A stretch of DNA of 64,000 bases from Actinomycetospora endophytica. Its GTDB lineage: Bacteria > Actinomycetota > Actinomycetes > Mycobacteriales > Pseudonocardiaceae. The stretch lies in the NCBI RefSeq assembly GCF_021026375.1, contig NZ_JAJNDB010000002.1, positions 124,001 through 188,000 of the forward strand, in the 5' to 3' direction. Under the pieces are notes generated by a model. The model ran no database searches, was not told the DNA's origin, and saw only the letters and a list, made by a program, of their open reading frames with translations. Shown in pieces: positions 31,848-41,548 of the stretch (the stretch's first letter is position 1; the number at the start of each line of letters is the position of its first letter). The position numbers and the translations under genes were made by a program.

Positions 31848-33623
31848 ATGACGCCCGGTCGGTCCCGCCGACTCCTGATCGTGAACGGCGCCATCGTGCT
31901 CGTTCTGCTGCTCGCCGCGGGCGGCACCGTGTACGCGCTGACGAAGTCCTCGTCGAGCACGGACACGGGGCTGCGCACGACGCCGGTCGGGCGGGGCACG
32001 GTCGCCGAGACGGTGACCGCCGCCGGCGCCGTCACCTCCGCCTCCAGCGCGACGCTGAACTTCTCGACCAGCGGGAAGATCGCGGAGATCCGGGTGCGGC
32101 TGGGTGACCACGTCACCAAGGGGCAGACGGTGGCGCGACTCGACAACGAGTACGCGGACGCCAACCTCAAGGCTGCGAACGCGCTGGTCTCGTCCGACGA
32201 GCAGGCGCTCGACGACGCCGAGTACCAGAAGGACCACCCGCAGTCGTCGCAGTCCTCGGCGTCGGGGACGCAGACGCAGGCCGGGGCCGGCGCTGGTACG
32301 GCGACCGGGATGACGGCCGGTGGGGCCGCGGCTGGCGGCAACTCGGCCACTACGAACTCTGCTCGGATCGCTCCCGCGGCGCCCGCGCCCCCGCCGCCCC
32401 CGCCGCCTCCGCCGCCCGGCCCGCCTGTCCGGCACGCGCCCCCTCCGCCACCGGCGCAGCCTCCGCAACAGAACGGCCTTTTGCTGGGTAACTTCGCCGG
32501 GTCGAACCGCGGCGTCGAGGACGTCGCCCCGGCGCCCGAGCAGCAGGGGGGCACCGGCGGAACGACGACCGGCGGTGCCACCGGCTCGACGACCGGTGGG
32601 AGCACCGCCGCCACCGGCTCGACGTCGGGCTCCAGCACGGCCGGCGGCTCGACGGCCTCGACCTCCGGCTCGTCCGGCTCGACGGCCCAGACCTCCGAGG
32701 ACCCCGGCGAGGCGGCCGTCCGGAGCGCCCGGGCCAAGCTCGACCAGGACAAGGCCAGCCAGATCAACGCCCAGCAGGCGACGCAGAACCTGGACCTGGT
32801 GGCGCCCGAGGACGGCACCGTCGTGAGCCTCGACGGGATCGTCGGGCAGCTCGCGGGACCGCAGGGCATCGTCATGAGCAACACCGCGACCGGTAACCCC
32901 GGCGGCGGGCGGCTGCCGGACGGCTCGGCGATCTCGAGCGGCGCCGGGTCGGGCCAGTCCGCGTCGAGCGGCGGGAGCTCCGGCTCTTCCGGGAGCAGTG
33001 GCGGGAGCAGCGGATCGAGCGGCTCCTCCGGGAGCTCCGGGGGCGGCGGTACGGCCAGCGCGGGGTCGAGCGTCACCGCGGCCCAGACCGCGCCCGCCGT
33101 CATGACGATCGCCAACCTCGGCGCGATGCAGGTCCTCGCCCAGGTGCCCGAGCTCGACGTCGGGAACGTCGCCAACGGGCAGCCGGTCGCGGTGTCGGTG
33201 AACGCGCTGCAGGGCCAGAAGATCCAGGGGACCGTCTCGTCGGTCAACCTGCTCCCCGGCTCGCAGTCGACGGTGCAGTACGGGACCGCCGTGCTGATGC
33301 CGGCGCCGCCGCCGGGACTGCGTCCCGGGATGTCGGCGAGCGTCTCGATCACCACGCGCCAGGCGAACAACGTGACGTTCCTGCCGTCCGTGGCGGTGAC
33401 GCCGGTCGGCGGGCCGGACTCCGGCTCGGCCACGGTCCAGGTCCTGCAGCCCGACGGCAGCACCGTGCAGCGCACGATCGGCACCGGGCTGGCCTCGGAC
33501 ACCGTCACCCAGGTGACCTCGGGCCTCTCCACCGGCGACCTCGTCGTGCTGCCCACCTCGGCGCCCGCGCCGCTGCCGAGCGGCGGCGGTCGTGCCGGCG
33601 GCGGCGGTGGCGGCGGGCGATGA
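31848..33623 (+). CDS. MacA/HlyD-like periplasmic adaptor with large low-complexity insert
   Basis: A 591-residue membrane-fusion-type adaptor, anchored by one N-terminal helix (LLIVNGAIVLVLLLAAGGTV). Residues 45-105 form the first half of a biotinyl-lipoyl-like domain (GKIAEIRVRLGDHVTKGQTV). Where adaptors have a coiled-coil hairpin, there is instead a region of about 190 residues rich in Pro (a run of ten), Gly, Ser and Thr. The second half resumes with ATQNLDLVAPEDGTVVSLDG, and a second Ser/Gly insert follows before the beta-barrel (IANLGAMQVLAQVPELDVGN). It overlaps the ATPase gene by 4 bp. Expression appears leaderless. Confidence 0.83.
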   Translation: MTPGRSRRLLIVNGAIVLVLLLAAGGTVYALTKSSSSTDTGLRTTPVGRGTVAETVTAAGAVTSASSATLNFSTSGKIAEIRVRLGDHVTKGQTVARLDNEYADANLKAANALVSSDEQALDDAEYQKDHPQSSQSSASGTQTQAGAGAGTATGMTAGGAAAGGNSATTNSARIAPAAPAPPPPPPPPPPGPPVRHAPPPPPAQPPQQNGLLLGNFAGSNRGVEDVAPAPEQQGGTGGTTTGGATGSTTGGSTAATGSTSGSSTAGGSTASTSGSSGSTAQTSEDPGEAAVRSARAKLDQDKASQINAQQATQNLDLVAPEDGTVVSLDGIVGQLAGPQGIVMSNTATGNPGGGRLPDGSAISSGAGSGQSASSGGSSGSSGSSGGSSGSSGSSGSSGGGGTASAGSSVTAAQTAPAVMTIANLGAMQVLAQVPELDVGNVANGQPVAVSVNALQGQKIQGTVSSVNLLPGSQSTVQYGTAVLMPAPPPGLRPGMSASVSITTRQANNVTFLPSVAVTPVGGPDSGSATVQVLQPDGSTVQRTIGTGLASDTVTQVTSGLSTGDLVVLPTSAPAPLPSGGGRAGGGGGGGR

Positions 33624-34333
33624 CGACCCCCGCCGTCGGGGCGGACCCTGCGGTCCTCGACGTCCGGAACCTGTCGAAGGTCTACGGCGAGGGCGACACC
33701 GCGGTGCACGCCCTGCGGGAGGTCGACCTCCTCGTCCGCCGGGGCGAGTACGTCGCCGTGATCGGGCAGTCGGGGTCGGGGAAGTCGACGCTGCTGAACA
33801 TCCTGGGCTGTCTGGACGCCCCGACGTCGGGTCGCTACCTGCTCGACGGCCTCGACGTCGCGAACCTGGACGAGCGCCAGCAGTCGGTGCTGCGGAACCG
33901 GCAGATCGGGTTCGTGTTCCAGTCGTTCAACCTCATCCCCCGCACCACCGCGTTCGCCAACGTCGAGCTGCCGATGGTCTACGCGGGGATCTCGCGGCGG
34001 CACCGTCGGGAGCGCACGCTCGCGGCGCTGGATCTCGTGGGGCTCGCGGGCCGCGCCGACCACCGGCCCAACGAGCTCTCCGGCGGCCAGCAGCAGCGCG
34101 TCGCCGTGGCGCGGGCCCTGGTGACCGGGCCCGCCCTGCTGCTCGCCGACGAGCCCACCGGCAACCTGGACTCCCAGAGCACCGCGGACGTCCTGAGCCT
34201 CTTCGACGGCCTGCACGCCGCGGGCCGCACGATCGTGCTCATCACCCACGACAGCGAGGTCGCCGAACGCGCCGACCGGACGGTCGTGGTGACCGACGGG
34301 CGCCTGCGCGACCAGGTCGGGCTGCGCTCGTGA
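33620..34333 (+). CDS. ABC transporter ATP-binding protein (MacB/LolD type)
   Basis: A 237-residue ATPase that powers the adjacent permease. The Walker A motif GQSGSGKST is near residues 49-57. LSGGQQQRVAVARAL is the ABC signature and LLLADEPTGNLDSQST is Walker B with the D-loop. The subtype motif FVFQSFNLIPRTTAFANVE marks the MacB/LolD/FtsE group. Start and stop overlap neighbours by 4 bp on both sides, so adaptor, ATPase and permease are translated as one block. The exported substrate is unknown; MacAB relatives export peptides or lipoproteins. Confidence 0.93.
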   Translation: MTTPAVGADPAVLDVRNLSKVYGEGDTAVHALREVDLLVRRGEYVAVIGQSGSGKSTLLNILGCLDAPTSGRYLLDGLDVANLDERQQSVLRNRQIGFVFQSFNLIPRTTAFANVELPMVYAGISRRHRRERTLAALDLVGLAGRADHRPNELSGGQQQRVAVARALVTGPALLLADEPTGNLDSQSTADVLSLFDGLHAAGRTIVLITHDSEVAERADRTVVVTDGRLRDQVGLRS

Positions 34334-35553
34334 GCAGTGTCGAGATCATCCGGTTCGCCGTCCGGGCGCTGCTGGCCAACCGGCTTCGGTCGCTGCTGAC
34401 GATGCTCGGGATCATCATCGGTATCGCCGCGGTCATCCTGCTGACGTCGCTGGGCAACGGGGCCGCGCAGTACATCCAGGGACAGATCTCCGGGCTCGGC
34501 GCGAACAGCATCACCGTGTTCGCGCGCTCGCCGGGGGAGACCGCGGGGTCGACGGCGGGCTCGGCCGCCCGTCCGCTGACCTCCCAGGACGCCGCGGCGC
34601 TCGGCGACCCGCAGGGCGCCCCCGACGTCACCTACGTCGCGCCGGTCGTGCAGACCACGACGACGGCGGCGGCCGGGCGGAACTCCGAGAACGCCACGGT
34701 CATCGGCAGCACCGCGGCCTACTTCCCCGGCTCGAACTCGGTCGTCGAGGTGGGACGCGCCTACGACCAGGCCGACGTCGACCAGGCCAAGCCGGTCGCG
34801 GTGATCGGGCGCACGGTGGCCGACGACGTCTTCGGTGTCGGCTCGGTCCCGACCGGCCGGACCATCCTGCTGAACGGCGCCCCGTTCCAGGTGATCGGCA
34901 TCCTGAAGTACAAGGGCCAGGGCGGCGGGCTGTCGAACCCGGACTCGAACGTCCTGGCCCCGATCACGACCGTGCAGAGCACGTTCACCGGGTTCGGGAA
35001 CCTCGACCAGATGCTCATCGGCTCGCAGTCGACGGACACGCAGGCCGCCGCCCAGTCCGAGGTCGAGTCGATCCTGGACCGGCGCCACGGCATCACGAAC
35101 CCGAACGACCGCGACTACCAGGTGATCAGCTCCGCGCAGATCGCCCAGGTCCTCAACTCGACGCTCGGTGCGCTCTCCGCGCTGCTCGCCGGGATCGCGG
35201 CCATCTCGCTCGTGGTCGGCGGGATCGGGATCACCAACATCATGCTGGTCTCGGTGACCGAGCGGACGCGGGAGATCGGAATCCGGAAGGCGCTCGGCGC
35301 GACACCGGGGGCGATCCTCGGGCAGTTCCTCGTCGAGGCGACGATCCTGTCGGCCCTGGCCGGCGTGATCGGGGTCGGGATCGGCATCGCGGGCACGCTG
35401 ATCCCGCTGCCGGGCGGCTTCCGCGCGGTCGTCGTGCCCGCGGCCGTCGTGGCCGCCGTCGTCGTGTCCATCGCCATCGGGGTGTTCTTCGGTGGCTACC
35501 CGGCGCGCCGCGCGGCGCGTCTGCGCCCGATCGAGGCCCTGCGACGTGAGTGA
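34330..35553 (+). CDS. ABC transporter permease (MacB-like, FtsX-type)
   Basis: A 407-residue permease of the MacB class. One N-terminal helix (LLTMLGIIIGIAAVILLTSL) is followed by a large extracytoplasmic domain (about residues 45-285). Three C-terminal helices follow with the FtsX-domain pattern, including VGGIGITNIMLVSVTERTRE and IGIRKALGATPGAILGQFL. The external domain contains the usual MacB strand pairs (VAVIGRTVADDVFG, ILLNGAPFQVIGILK). The GTG start overlaps the ATPase stop. The MacA/ATPase/MacB set forms a mechanotransmission-type exporter, in which the permease domain moves the adaptor. Confidence 0.93.
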   Translation: MSSVEIIRFAVRALLANRLRSLLTMLGIIIGIAAVILLTSLGNGAAQYIQGQISGLGANSITVFARSPGETAGSTAGSAARPLTSQDAAALGDPQGAPDVTYVAPVVQTTTTAAAGRNSENATVIGSTAAYFPGSNSVVEVGRAYDQADVDQAKPVAVIGRTVADDVFGVGSVPTGRTILLNGAPFQVIGILKYKGQGGGLSNPDSNVLAPITTVQSTFTGFGNLDQMLIGSQSTDTQAAAQSEVESILDRRHGITNPNDRDYQVISSAQIAQVLNSTLGALSALLAGIAAISLVVGGIGITNIMLVSVTERTREIGIRKALGATPGAILGQFLVEATILSALAGVIGVGIGIAGTLIPLPGGFRAVVVPAAVVAAVVVSIAIGVFFGGYPARRAARLRPIEALRRE

Positions 35554-35587
35554 CGGCGCGGGCACGGACCGCCAAGGAGGAGCCGGG

Positions 35588-36238
35588 ATGGCGCAGGAGG
35601 ACGAGTCGCGTCCGCACGAGTCGACGGGGACGACGGCGGACGAGGCGCCGACCGTCGTCGGCGAGAGCGCCCCGGCCTCGTCGGACGGGACCCGGGGCGA
35701 CGACACCGGCCCGATCCACACGCCCAGCCGGCAGCCGGCCTTCGGGCCCGCGACCGTCGGGGGCGGCGGTGGGCCCGCCCGCGGCTGGGAGGACCCGCCG
35801 CCCCCGCCCACCCCCGCCACGTCGGCGGAGGTCCTCGACCGCCCCATGGACGACACGACCGTCGCCGAACGCCTGAACCGGCCGGGGATGGCGCGTTCGA
35901 CCCGCATCCTGCTGCTGGTCCTCGGCGCCGTCGTGTTCCTCGCCGCGGGTCTGCTGATCGGGCGGGCCACGGCGCCGGCCACCGGGCCGGGATCGGTGCC
36001 GAACGCCGTCGGGGTGATCGAGTCGGTGGACACCCCGCCGGGCGGGTCGCCGGTGGTGACGGTCCGCGCGGCCGACGGGACGCTGACCGCGCTGCAGACG
36101 ACCCCGGGCACCGTCGTGGCGACCCCGGCGGCCGGTGGAAACTCCGCACTGCGTGTCGGCTCGCAGGTCACGATCGCGGGGGAACGGGACCAGCGCGGCG
36201 AGACCATCGCGACGCGGGTGGACCTGCCGGCGAGGTAG
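35588..36238 (+). CDS. Single-pass membrane protein with external DUF5666-like beta domain
   Basis: A 216-residue protein. An acidic, Pro/Gly-rich cytosolic segment (residues 1-110) precedes one helix (ILLLVLGAVVFLAAGLLIGR, about 118-137). A C-terminal domain of about 70 residues follows (AVGVIESVDTPPGGSPVVTV, then GSQVTIAGERDQRGETIATR), with the repeating strand pattern of DUF5666 proteins. The assignment is tentative. The ATG is chosen because AAGGAGGA lies 8 bp upstream; longer in-frame starts lie within the permease gene. It follows the MacB gene by 34 bp, so it may be an accessory of that exporter. Confidence 0.7.
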   Translation: MAQEDESRPHESTGTTADEAPTVVGESAPASSDGTRGDDTGPIHTPSRQPAFGPATVGGGGGPARGWEDPPPPPTPATSAEVLDRPMDDTTVAERLNRPGMARSTRILLLVLGAVVFLAAGLLIGRATAPATGPGSVPNAVGVIESVDTPPGGSPVVTVRAADGTLTALQTTPGTVVATPAAGGNSALRVGSQVTIAGERDQRGETIATRVDLPAR

Positions 36239-36407
36239 CGGCCGGTCTAGGGGCTCGTCGGCGTCGAGGGGTACGTCAGGCACGTCGACGGCGGGTGCGG
36301 GCTGTGTGGTGTGCTGGTGATCAAGGCGGCCGGGAAGGTCGAACCGGCCCCGCCGACGCGAGGACGTCCGGGTGCGCGAGAACGGCGACCGGTCGCGCGC
36401 GAGGCGC

Positions 36408-36413
36408 TAGTCT
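36408..36413 (+). promoter_or_regulatory. Leaderless -10 element of the HerA-like gene
   Basis: TAGTCT followed by 7 bases and the GTG at 36421. Identical in sequence and spacing to the element at 31835-31840. The remaining 170 bp of this gap show no gene. Confidence 0.5.
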
Positions 36414-36420
36414 CCCGCTC

Positions 36421-37983
36421 GTGACCGGGAACGCCGCCAGCGAGATCGCCGCCGGGTACGCGACCGAGGGGGCCGCCCTCGAGCTGGGTGCGGTGGTGGT
36501 GGACGACGCCGCCGACGCGTCCGCCCGTGTCCGCATCCCCTTCGCGACCCTCAACCGCCACGGCCTCGTCGCGGGCGCGACCGGCACGGGCAAGACGAAG
36601 ACGCTCCAGAACCTCGCCGAGCAGTGCTCGGCCGCCGGGGTTCCGGTGCTCCTCGCCGACGTCAAGGGCGACCTCTCCGGGCTCGCGCGCGCCGGCGAGA
36701 CGAGCGACCGCACGACCAAGCGGGCGCAGGAGACCGGTGACGACTGGGCGCCGACCGCCTTCCCGGTCCGGTTCCTCTCGCTCGGCGCCTCCGGGATCGG
36801 CGTCCCGGTCCGCGCGACCATCACCGCGTTCGGCCCGATCCTGCTGTCGAAGGTCCTGGGCCTCAACGCCACCCAGGAGTCGACCCTCGGCCTGATCTTC
36901 CACTGGGCCGACCAGCAGGGCCTCGCGCTGCTGGACACCAAGGACCTCCGCGCGGTCATCCAGCACCTGCTCTCCGACGAGGGCAAGGCCGAGCTCAAGG
37001 GCATCGGCGGGGTCTCGGCGGCGACGGCGGGCGTCATCCTGCGGGCGCTGGTCAACCTCGAGGCCCGCGGCGGCGACGAGTTCTTCGGCGAGCCGGAGTT
37101 CGACCCGTCCGACCTGCTGACCGTCGAGGACGGCAAGGGCGTCGTCACGCTGCTGGAACTGGCCGACCAGCAGGCGGACCCCACGCTCTTCTCCACCTTC
37201 CTCATGTGGCTGCTCGCGGAGCTGTTCGAGGACCTCCCGGAGGCCGGCGACATCGAGAAGCCGAAGCTGGTCTTCTTCTTCGACGAGGCGCACCTGCTCT
37301 TCGCCGACGCGTCGAAGGCGTTCCTCGACCGCATCGAGCAGACGGTGAAGCTGATCCGGTCGAAGGGCGTCGGCGTCTTCTTCTGCACGCAGCTGCCCAC
37401 CGACATCCCCAACGACGTGCTGTCCCAGCTCGGCGCCCGGGTGCAGCACGCGCTGCGCGCGTTCACCCCGGACGACCAGAAGGCGCTGACCCGGACCGCG
37501 CGGACCTATCCGAAGTCGGCGGTCTACGACATCGAGACGGCGCTGACCTCGCTGGGGATCGGCGAGGCCATCGTCACCGTGCTCTCGGAGCGGGGCGCCC
37601 CGACCCCAGTCGCCTGGACGCGGCTGCGGGCCCCGCGCTCACTCATGGCCGCCATCGGCGAGCCCGCGGTGACGGAGTCGGCGAAGGCGTCGCCGATCTG
37701 GGGCAAGTACGGCGAGACCATCGACCGGGAGTCGGCCTACGAGCGGCTCTCGGCGCGCACCGGGGCCACCAGCGCCCCGGCCGAGGCGCAGGCTCCCGCG
37801 CCCCAGGCCCCCGCGCCGCAGGCCCCGCCGCCGGAGGCCCCGCGGCAGGAGGAACACGAGGGCCCCGGGATCTTCGAGCAGGCGATGTCGAACCCGATGG
37901 TGAAGTCGTTCCTCCGTTCGGCCGCGAGCGCCGCGGGCCGGGAGATCAGCCGGGGGCTCTTCGGGACCGCACGACGACGCTGA
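36421..37983 (+). CDS. HerA-like ATPase (DUF853, helicase HerA domain)
   Basis: A 520-residue P-loop ATPase of the FtsK/HerA superfamily. The Walker A motif GATGTGKTKT is near residues 56-65. VFFFDEAHLLFADASKAF (about 281-298) is Walker B. GVGVFFCTQLPTDIPNDVLS (about 318-337) is the sensor-like strand. Relatives (YjgR) are uncharacterised; HerA proper pairs with the NurA nuclease, and no NurA gene is adjacent. A Pro/Ala/Gln linker (about 455-485) leads to a basic C-terminus with NPMVKSFLRSAASAAGREI. A TAGTCT element 7 bp before the GTG implies leaderless transcription. Confidence 0.87.
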   Translation: MTGNAASEIAAGYATEGAALELGAVVVDDAADASARVRIPFATLNRHGLVAGATGTGKTKTLQNLAEQCSAAGVPVLLADVKGDLSGLARAGETSDRTTKRAQETGDDWAPTAFPVRFLSLGASGIGVPVRATITAFGPILLSKVLGLNATQESTLGLIFHWADQQGLALLDTKDLRAVIQHLLSDEGKAELKGIGGVSAATAGVILRALVNLEARGGDEFFGEPEFDPSDLLTVEDGKGVVTLLELADQQADPTLFSTFLMWLLAELFEDLPEAGDIEKPKLVFFFDEAHLLFADASKAFLDRIEQTVKLIRSKGVGVFFCTQLPTDIPNDVLSQLGARVQHALRAFTPDDQKALTRTARTYPKSAVYDIETALTSLGIGEAIVTVLSERGAPTPVAWTRLRAPRSLMAAIGEPAVTESAKASPIWGKYGETIDRESAYERLSARTGATSAPAEAQAPAPQAPAPQAPPPEAPRQEEHEGPGIFEQAMSNPMVKSFLRSAASAAGREISRGLFGTARRR

Positions 37984-38232
37984 GTAGGTGGGCGTCGGAC
38001 GTTCGCGCCCGGCGGACGCCGCGGTGACGCCGGACGGCCGCCGCGGACGACCGGGTGTCGGTGCTCCGGGGTACATTGAGCAGATCAGGGCTTCCCTGGA
38101 ACGCAGCCCGGACGGGCAGGCGTCGCGGGGTCGCCGTCGTCGAGACGGCGCCTGCGCCGTCACGCCGCGTCCGGGAGACGACACGGCAGCAGTCAACCCG
38201 GGGAGGGTCGAGGCCGCACCGGCCGCCACCGC

Positions 38233-40815
38233 ATGGACCGCAAGCGCCTGCTCCGCAATCCACTGATCTGGATCGTGGTGCTCTTCGTCGTCTACCTGGC
38301 CGTGTCGTCGCTGTTCAGCGACACCCGCGGTTACACGCAGGCGTCCACGTCCCTCGCCCTCACGCAGATCGACGCGCACAACGTCGCGGACGTCACGCTC
38401 GAGGACAAGGAGCAGCGTCTGCGGATGACGCTGGTCAACCCCGTGGACGTGCCGCCGGCGGACGGCACCAGTGGGGCCCCCGTCCGCACCAACCAGATCT
38501 ACGCGCAGTACCCGGCGGCCGCCGGGAGTCAGATCTTCGCCGAGCTGCGCCAGAACCCGGCGCGCGGCGGGTTCGACACGCAGGTGACCCAGGAGTCCCT
38601 GCTCGGCCAGATGCTGATCTACCTGATCCCGCTCGGCCTCGTCCTGGTGCTGCTGTTCTGGATGATGAACGCGCAGGGCGGCGGGAACCGCGTCCTCTCG
38701 TTCGGCAAGTCCAAGGCGAAACAGCTCAACAAGGACATGCCGAAGACGACCTTCGGTGACGTCGCGGGCGCGAACGAGGCCGTCGAAGAGCTCTACGAGA
38801 TCAAGGACTTCCTCCAGAACCCGACGCGCTACCAGGCGCTCGGCGCGAAGATCCCGAAGGGCGTGCTGCTCTACGGCCCGCCCGGCACCGGTAAGACGCT
38901 GCTCGCCCGCGCGGTGGCGGGCGAGGCCGGGGTGCCCTTCTACACGATCTCCGGGTCGGACTTCGTCGAGATGTTCGTCGGTGTCGGCGCCTCGCGTGTC
39001 CGTGACCTGTTCGAGCAGGCCAAGCAGAACTCGCCCTGCATCGTGTTCGTCGACGAGATCGATGCCGTCGGTCGCCACCGCGGTGCGGGCATGGGCGGCG
39101 GTCACGACGAGCGCGAGCAGACCCTGAACCAGCTGCTCGTCGAGATGGACGGCTTCGACGCGCGCGGCGGGATCATCCTCATCGCCGCGACGAACCGCCC
39201 CGACATCCTCGACCCGGCACTGCTGCGGCCCGGCCGCTTCGACCGCCAGATCCCGGTCGCGGCGCCCGACCTCGCGGGTCGGCGCGCGATCCTGGACGTG
39301 CACTCCAAGGGCAAGCCGCTGGCGCCGGACGCCGACCTCGACGGGCTGGCCAAGCGCACCGTCGGGTTCTCCGGCGCCGACCTCGCGAACGTCATCAACG
39401 AGGCCGCGCTGCTCACGGCCCGGCTGAACCAGCAGCAGATCACGGGGGCCGCGCTCGAGGAGTCGGTCGACCGCGTGATCGGCGGCCCGGCCCGCAAGAG
39501 CCGGATCATCTCCGAGCAGGAGAAGAAGGTCGCCGCGTACCACGAGGCGGGCCACGCGCTGGCCGCCTGGGCGATGCCGGACATCGAGCCGGTCTACAAG
39601 GTGACGATCCTGCCGCGCGGTCGCACCGGCGGCCACGCCCTCGTCGTCCCGGAGGACGACAAGGAGCTCATGACCCGCTCCGAGATGATCGCGCGCCTGG
39701 TCTTCGCGATGGGCGGTCGCTCGGCCGAGGAGCTGGTGTTCCACGAGCCGACCACCGGGGCGTCCTCCGACATCGAGCAGGCGACGAAGATCGCCCGCGC
39801 GATGGTCACCGAGTACGGCATGAGCGCCAAGCTCGGCGCGGTGAAGTACGGCCAGGAGCAGGGCGAGCCCTTCCTCGGCCGCACCGCGGGCAAGCAGTCG
39901 GACTACTCGCTCGAGGTCGCCCACGAGATCGACGAGGAGGTGCGCAAGCTCATCGAGGCGGCGCACACCGAGGCGTGGGAGATCCTCAACACCCACCGCG
40001 ACGCGCTCGACACGCTGACCGGTGAGCTGATCGAGCACGAGACGCTGCAGCGCAAGGACCTCGAGCGGCTGTTCGCCTCGGTCACCAAGCGGCCCCGCAT
40101 CACCGCGTTCAACGACTTCGGCGAGCGCACCCCGTCCGACCGCCCGCCGATCAAGACGCGGCGCGAGATCGCGACCGAGCGCGGCGAGCCGTGGCCGCCG
40201 GAGGACGAGCGCCGCGAGCCGGCGCGCGTCGGCTCCGGCAGCAACGGGCACGGTGCGGGCCAGAACGGCTCGGCGCAGAACGGCTCCGCGCAGAACGGCT
40301 CGGGCCAGTACGGGCCCGGCCCGAACGGCGCCGGCCAGAACCCCGGGCAGAACGGCTGGGGCGCCCCGAACACGCCGCCGGTCGGGACACCCACGGCCGC
40401 TGGGCCGGGCGCGGACCAGGGTCGGCAGGCCGGCGACTCCTCGGGCCGTGGCCAGTCGGGCTGGGGCATCCCGGACGTGTACCGCACGGGTGGTTCCTCG
40501 CAGCCGCCGTCGTCGGTCCCGCCGAACTACGGTGCCCCGCCCGGGTGGACCCCGGCGACCACGCCGCGCGGCACCTCCTGGGAGCCGGGCCAGCGTCCGT
40601 ACGGCCAGCACGGCACCGGCTCGTCGCCAGGTGGCTGGAACTCGTCCGGCGGACAGCACGCGGCGCCGGAGGACGGAGCCCCGTCGTCCGGGTGGCGCAA
40701 CGCTCCCGACGCGGACCCCTCGAACGGTGGGTCGTTCAACTCACCCGGCGAGGGTGCACCGAACCCGTACGGTGATCCGGACGGTCGTCGACCCGATGGC
40801 CGATCGGAGAGCTGA
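38233..40815 (+). CDS. ftsH: ATP-dependent zinc metalloprotease FtsH
   Basis: A membrane-bound AAA+ protease for quality control of membrane and short-lived proteins. Two N-terminal helices (about residues 12-29 and 125-145) flank an external domain. The Walker A motif GPPGTGKT is near residue 215 and [13 protein letters not shown] is Walker B. YHEAGH, near residue 437, is the zinc site. The protein has 860 residues, against about 640 in E. coli: the last 210 or so are low complexity, rich in Gly, Asn, Gln, Ser and Pro ([18 protein letters not shown]), a feature of actinobacterial FtsH. It precedes the folate operon, as in mycobacteria. Confidence 0.95.
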   Translation: MDRKRLLRNPLIWIVVLFVVYLAVSSLFSDTRGYTQASTSLALTQIDAHNVADVTLEDKEQRLRMTLVNPVDVPPADGTSGAPVRTNQIYAQYPAAAGSQIFAELRQNPARGGFDTQVTQESLLGQMLIYLIPLGLVLVLLFWMMNAQGGGNRVLSFGKSKAKQLNKDMPKTTFGDVAGANEAVEELYEIKDFLQNPTRYQALGAKIPKGVLLYGPPGTGKTLLARAVAGEAGVPFYTISGSDFVEMFVGVGASRVRDLFEQAKQNSPCIVFVDEIDAVGRHRGAGMGGGHDEREQTLNQLLVEMDGFDARGGIILIAATNRPDILDPALLRPGRFDRQIPVAAPDLAGRRAILDVHSKGKPLAPDADLDGLAKRTVGFSGADLANVINEAALLTARLNQQQITGAALEESVDRVIGGPARKSRIISEQEKKVAAYHEAGHALAAWAMPDIEPVYKVTILPRGRTGGHALVVPEDDKELMTRSEMIARLVFAMGGRSAEELVFHEPTTGASSDIEQATKIARAMVTEYGMSAKLGAVKYGQEQGEPFLGRTAGKQSDYSLEVAHEIDEEVRKLIEAAHTEAWEILNTHRDALDTLTGELIEHETLQRKDLERLFASVTKRPRITAFNDFGERTPSDRPPIKTRREIATERGEPWPPEDERREPARVGSGSNGHGAGQNGSAQNGSAQNGSGQYGPGPNGAGQNPGQNGWGAPNTPPVGTPTAAGPGADQGRQAGDSSGRGQSGWGIPDVYRTGGSSQPPSSVPPNYGAPPGWTPATTPRGTSWEPGQRPYGQHGTGSSPGGWNSSGGQHAAPEDGAPSSGWRNAPDADPSNGGSFNSPGEGAPNPYGDPDGRRPDGRSES

Positions 40816-40901
40816 CCAACGGCGGCCACCCTCCTGCGGGAGGCTCATGTCCGACTGCAGGTCCAGCCCCGTCCCGCAGCGAATACCGGGGTGAGGGAGA
40901 C

Positions 40902-41546
40902 GTGACGACCAGCGAGGACGCCGTCCGGTCGACGGCGGACCGCAGCAACGGGCACGACCCCGCGGAGGGCTCCGTCCCGGGGTTCGACGGGCCCCGGGTC
41001 GAGGCCGCGGTCCGGGAGATCCTCATCGGTATCGGGGAGGACCCGGACCGCGAGGGCCTGCGGGACACCCCCGCGCGGGTCGCGCGCGCCTACGAGGAGC
41101 TGTTCGCGGGACTGCGCACCGAGCCCGACACGGTGCTCCAGCGGACGTTCTCCGAGGACCACGACGAGCTCGTCCTGGTCCGGGACATCCCGATGTTCTC
41201 GATGTGCGAGCACCACCTGCTGCCCTTCCACGGGCTCGCGCACGTGGCGTACCTCCCCGGCCCCGACGGACGCGTGACGGGCCTGTCGAAGCTCGCGCGG
41301 CTCGTCGATCTCTACGCCCGCCGGCCCCAGGTCCAGGAACGCCTGACCACGCAGGTGGCCGACGCCCTCGACCGCACGCTGGAGGCCCGCGGGGTCATCG
41401 TCGTCATCGACGCCGAGCACCAGTGCATGTCGGCTCGCGGGGTGCGCAAGCCGGGGTCGCGGACGACGACCTCCGCGGTCCGCGGCACCCTCAAGTCGTC
41501 CGCGAGCACCCGCGCCGAGGCCCTCGGACTCATCCGGGGCGGCTGA
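40902..41546 (+). CDS. folE: GTP cyclohydrolase I
   Basis: A 214-residue enzyme for the first step of tetrahydrofolate synthesis, converting GTP to dihydroneopterin triphosphate. [20 protein letters not shown] (about residues 97-116) contains the zinc Cys and His. The second conserved segment is [20 protein letters not shown]. The N-terminal 28 residues are a variable extension. GAGGGAGA precedes the GTG start. It heads folE-folP-folB-folK, each following at 2 bp or with a 4-bp overlap, so the pathway is made as one unit. Confidence 0.95.
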   Translation: MTTSEDAVRSTADRSNGHDPAEGSVPGFDGPRVEAAVREILIGIGEDPDREGLRDTPARVARAYEELFAGLRTEPDTVLQRTFSEDHDELVLVRDIPMFSMCEHHLLPFHGLAHVAYLPGPDGRVTGLSKLARLVDLYARRPQVQERLTTQVADALDRTLEARGVIVVIDAEHQCMSARGVRKPGSRTTTSAVRGTLKSSASTRAEALGLIRGG

Positions 41547-41548
41547 GC

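Noticed and set aside
32390-33060. Pro/Ser/Gly tract in the adaptor as a separate repeat element
   Set aside because: It is in frame with the adaptor and encodes low-complexity linker, so it is treated as part of the protein.
31799-34249. Minus-strand open frame with Gly-rich runs opposite the MacA-like gene
   Set aside because: The Gly runs are only the complement of the proline and serine codons of the adaptor. No ribosome site or conserved domain.
37639-40659. Minus-strand open frame of about 1000 codons opposite the HerA-like gene and ftsH
   Set aside because: It has no motif and runs across two clearly real genes on the other strand.
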